Source: Verrucomicrobia bacterium UBA3222
GTDB lineage: Bacteria; Verrucomicrobiota; Verrucomicrobiia; Opitutales; UBA9783
Length of the DNA stretch: 25,584 nt
NCBI GenBank assembly: GCA_002363035.1
Contig: DEWA01000017.1
Coordinates: 1 to 25,584, forward strand
Direction: 5' to 3'
How positions within the stretch are numbered: position 1 is the stretch's first letter; the number at the start of each line of letters is the position of its first letter. Below the pieces are notes generated by a model. The model worked only from the letters and a program-made list of their open reading frames with translations. It ran no database searches and was not told the origin of the DNA. The position numbers and the translations under genes are program-made. Below are positions 25,520 through 25,584 of the stretch, piece after piece.

Positions 25520-25584
25520 ATGCAAAAGGAACTTGCGAAGGAGGTTGCAAAACATCCTCTTCAAGGGAACAAAATCGGGGGGGG
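25520..25584 (+). CDS. Possible 5' end of a plus-strand gene cut by the window edge
   Basis: From ATG 25520 the frame reads MQKELAKEVAKHPLQGNKIGG and stays open to the edge. It is divergent from the exporter gene, with about 90 bases between them. The length is too short to identify, and the run of eight G at the very end (25577-25584) may be an assembly boundary. Confidence 0.25.
   Translation, partial: MQKELAKEVAKHPLQGNKIGG

Overview
The window looks like a piece of a Gram-negative, host-associated bacterial chromosome with moderate GC. Gram-negative character follows from kdsB (KDO activation for LPS), a type IV pilin-like protein and many Sec-type signal peptides. The archaeal/eukaryotic-type prolyl-tRNA synthetase, pyrophosphate-type phosphofructokinase and cyanobacterial-like GlgC and Pgi would fit a Verrucomicrobia/PVC-type organism. 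That placement is inference only. No rRNA, tRNA, CRISPR array or insertion sequence was recognised.

Layout. Positions 1-2537 (minus strand) hold central carbon and glycogen genes: glgC, then pgi running off the left edge. Positions 2776-6207 (plus) hold one very large exported Cys/His-rich protein built from zinc-finger-like units and two kinds of internal repeat. Positions 6584-10363 (plus) are housekeeping: glmS, a NIF3/DUF34 gene and kdsB. Positions 10375-11502 (minus) encode a peptide deformylase with an export-like N-terminus and a long extra C-terminus. Positions 11959-16612 (plus) hold four tandem paralogues of a signal-peptide-bearing family whose motifs match a GT-A (GT2-type) glycosyltransferase core (N-x-G...GTRH-x-GID...FDGDD), plus a fossil of a further copy. 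Then come proS (plus), a secreted-protein pseudogene with two frameshifts (minus), a PPi-type phosphofructokinase (plus), a pilin-like gene (minus), a frameshifted OTU-type cysteine protease (plus), gap (minus) and an ABC exporter (minus). The last bases may open a further plus-strand gene.

How it fits together. Housekeeping genes (glycolysis and glycogen: pgi, glgC, pfp, gap; cell envelope: glmS, kdsB; translation: def, proS) alternate with accessory genes that look like tools for interacting with a eukaryotic host: an exported zinc-knuckle protein, four exported glycosyltransferase-like proteins and an OTU deubiquitinase-like protease. The strongest candidate for an undescribed system is the four-gene DGDD family, followed by the zinc-knuckle protein. 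Two disrupted genes (18515-19058 and 21175-21962) and the fossil 3' end at 15557-15600 suggest that the accessory content is turning over. Several genes lack a Shine-Dalgarno sequence and have promoter-like hexamers placed so that transcription would begin at or within a few bases of the start codon, which suggests frequent leaderless mRNAs.
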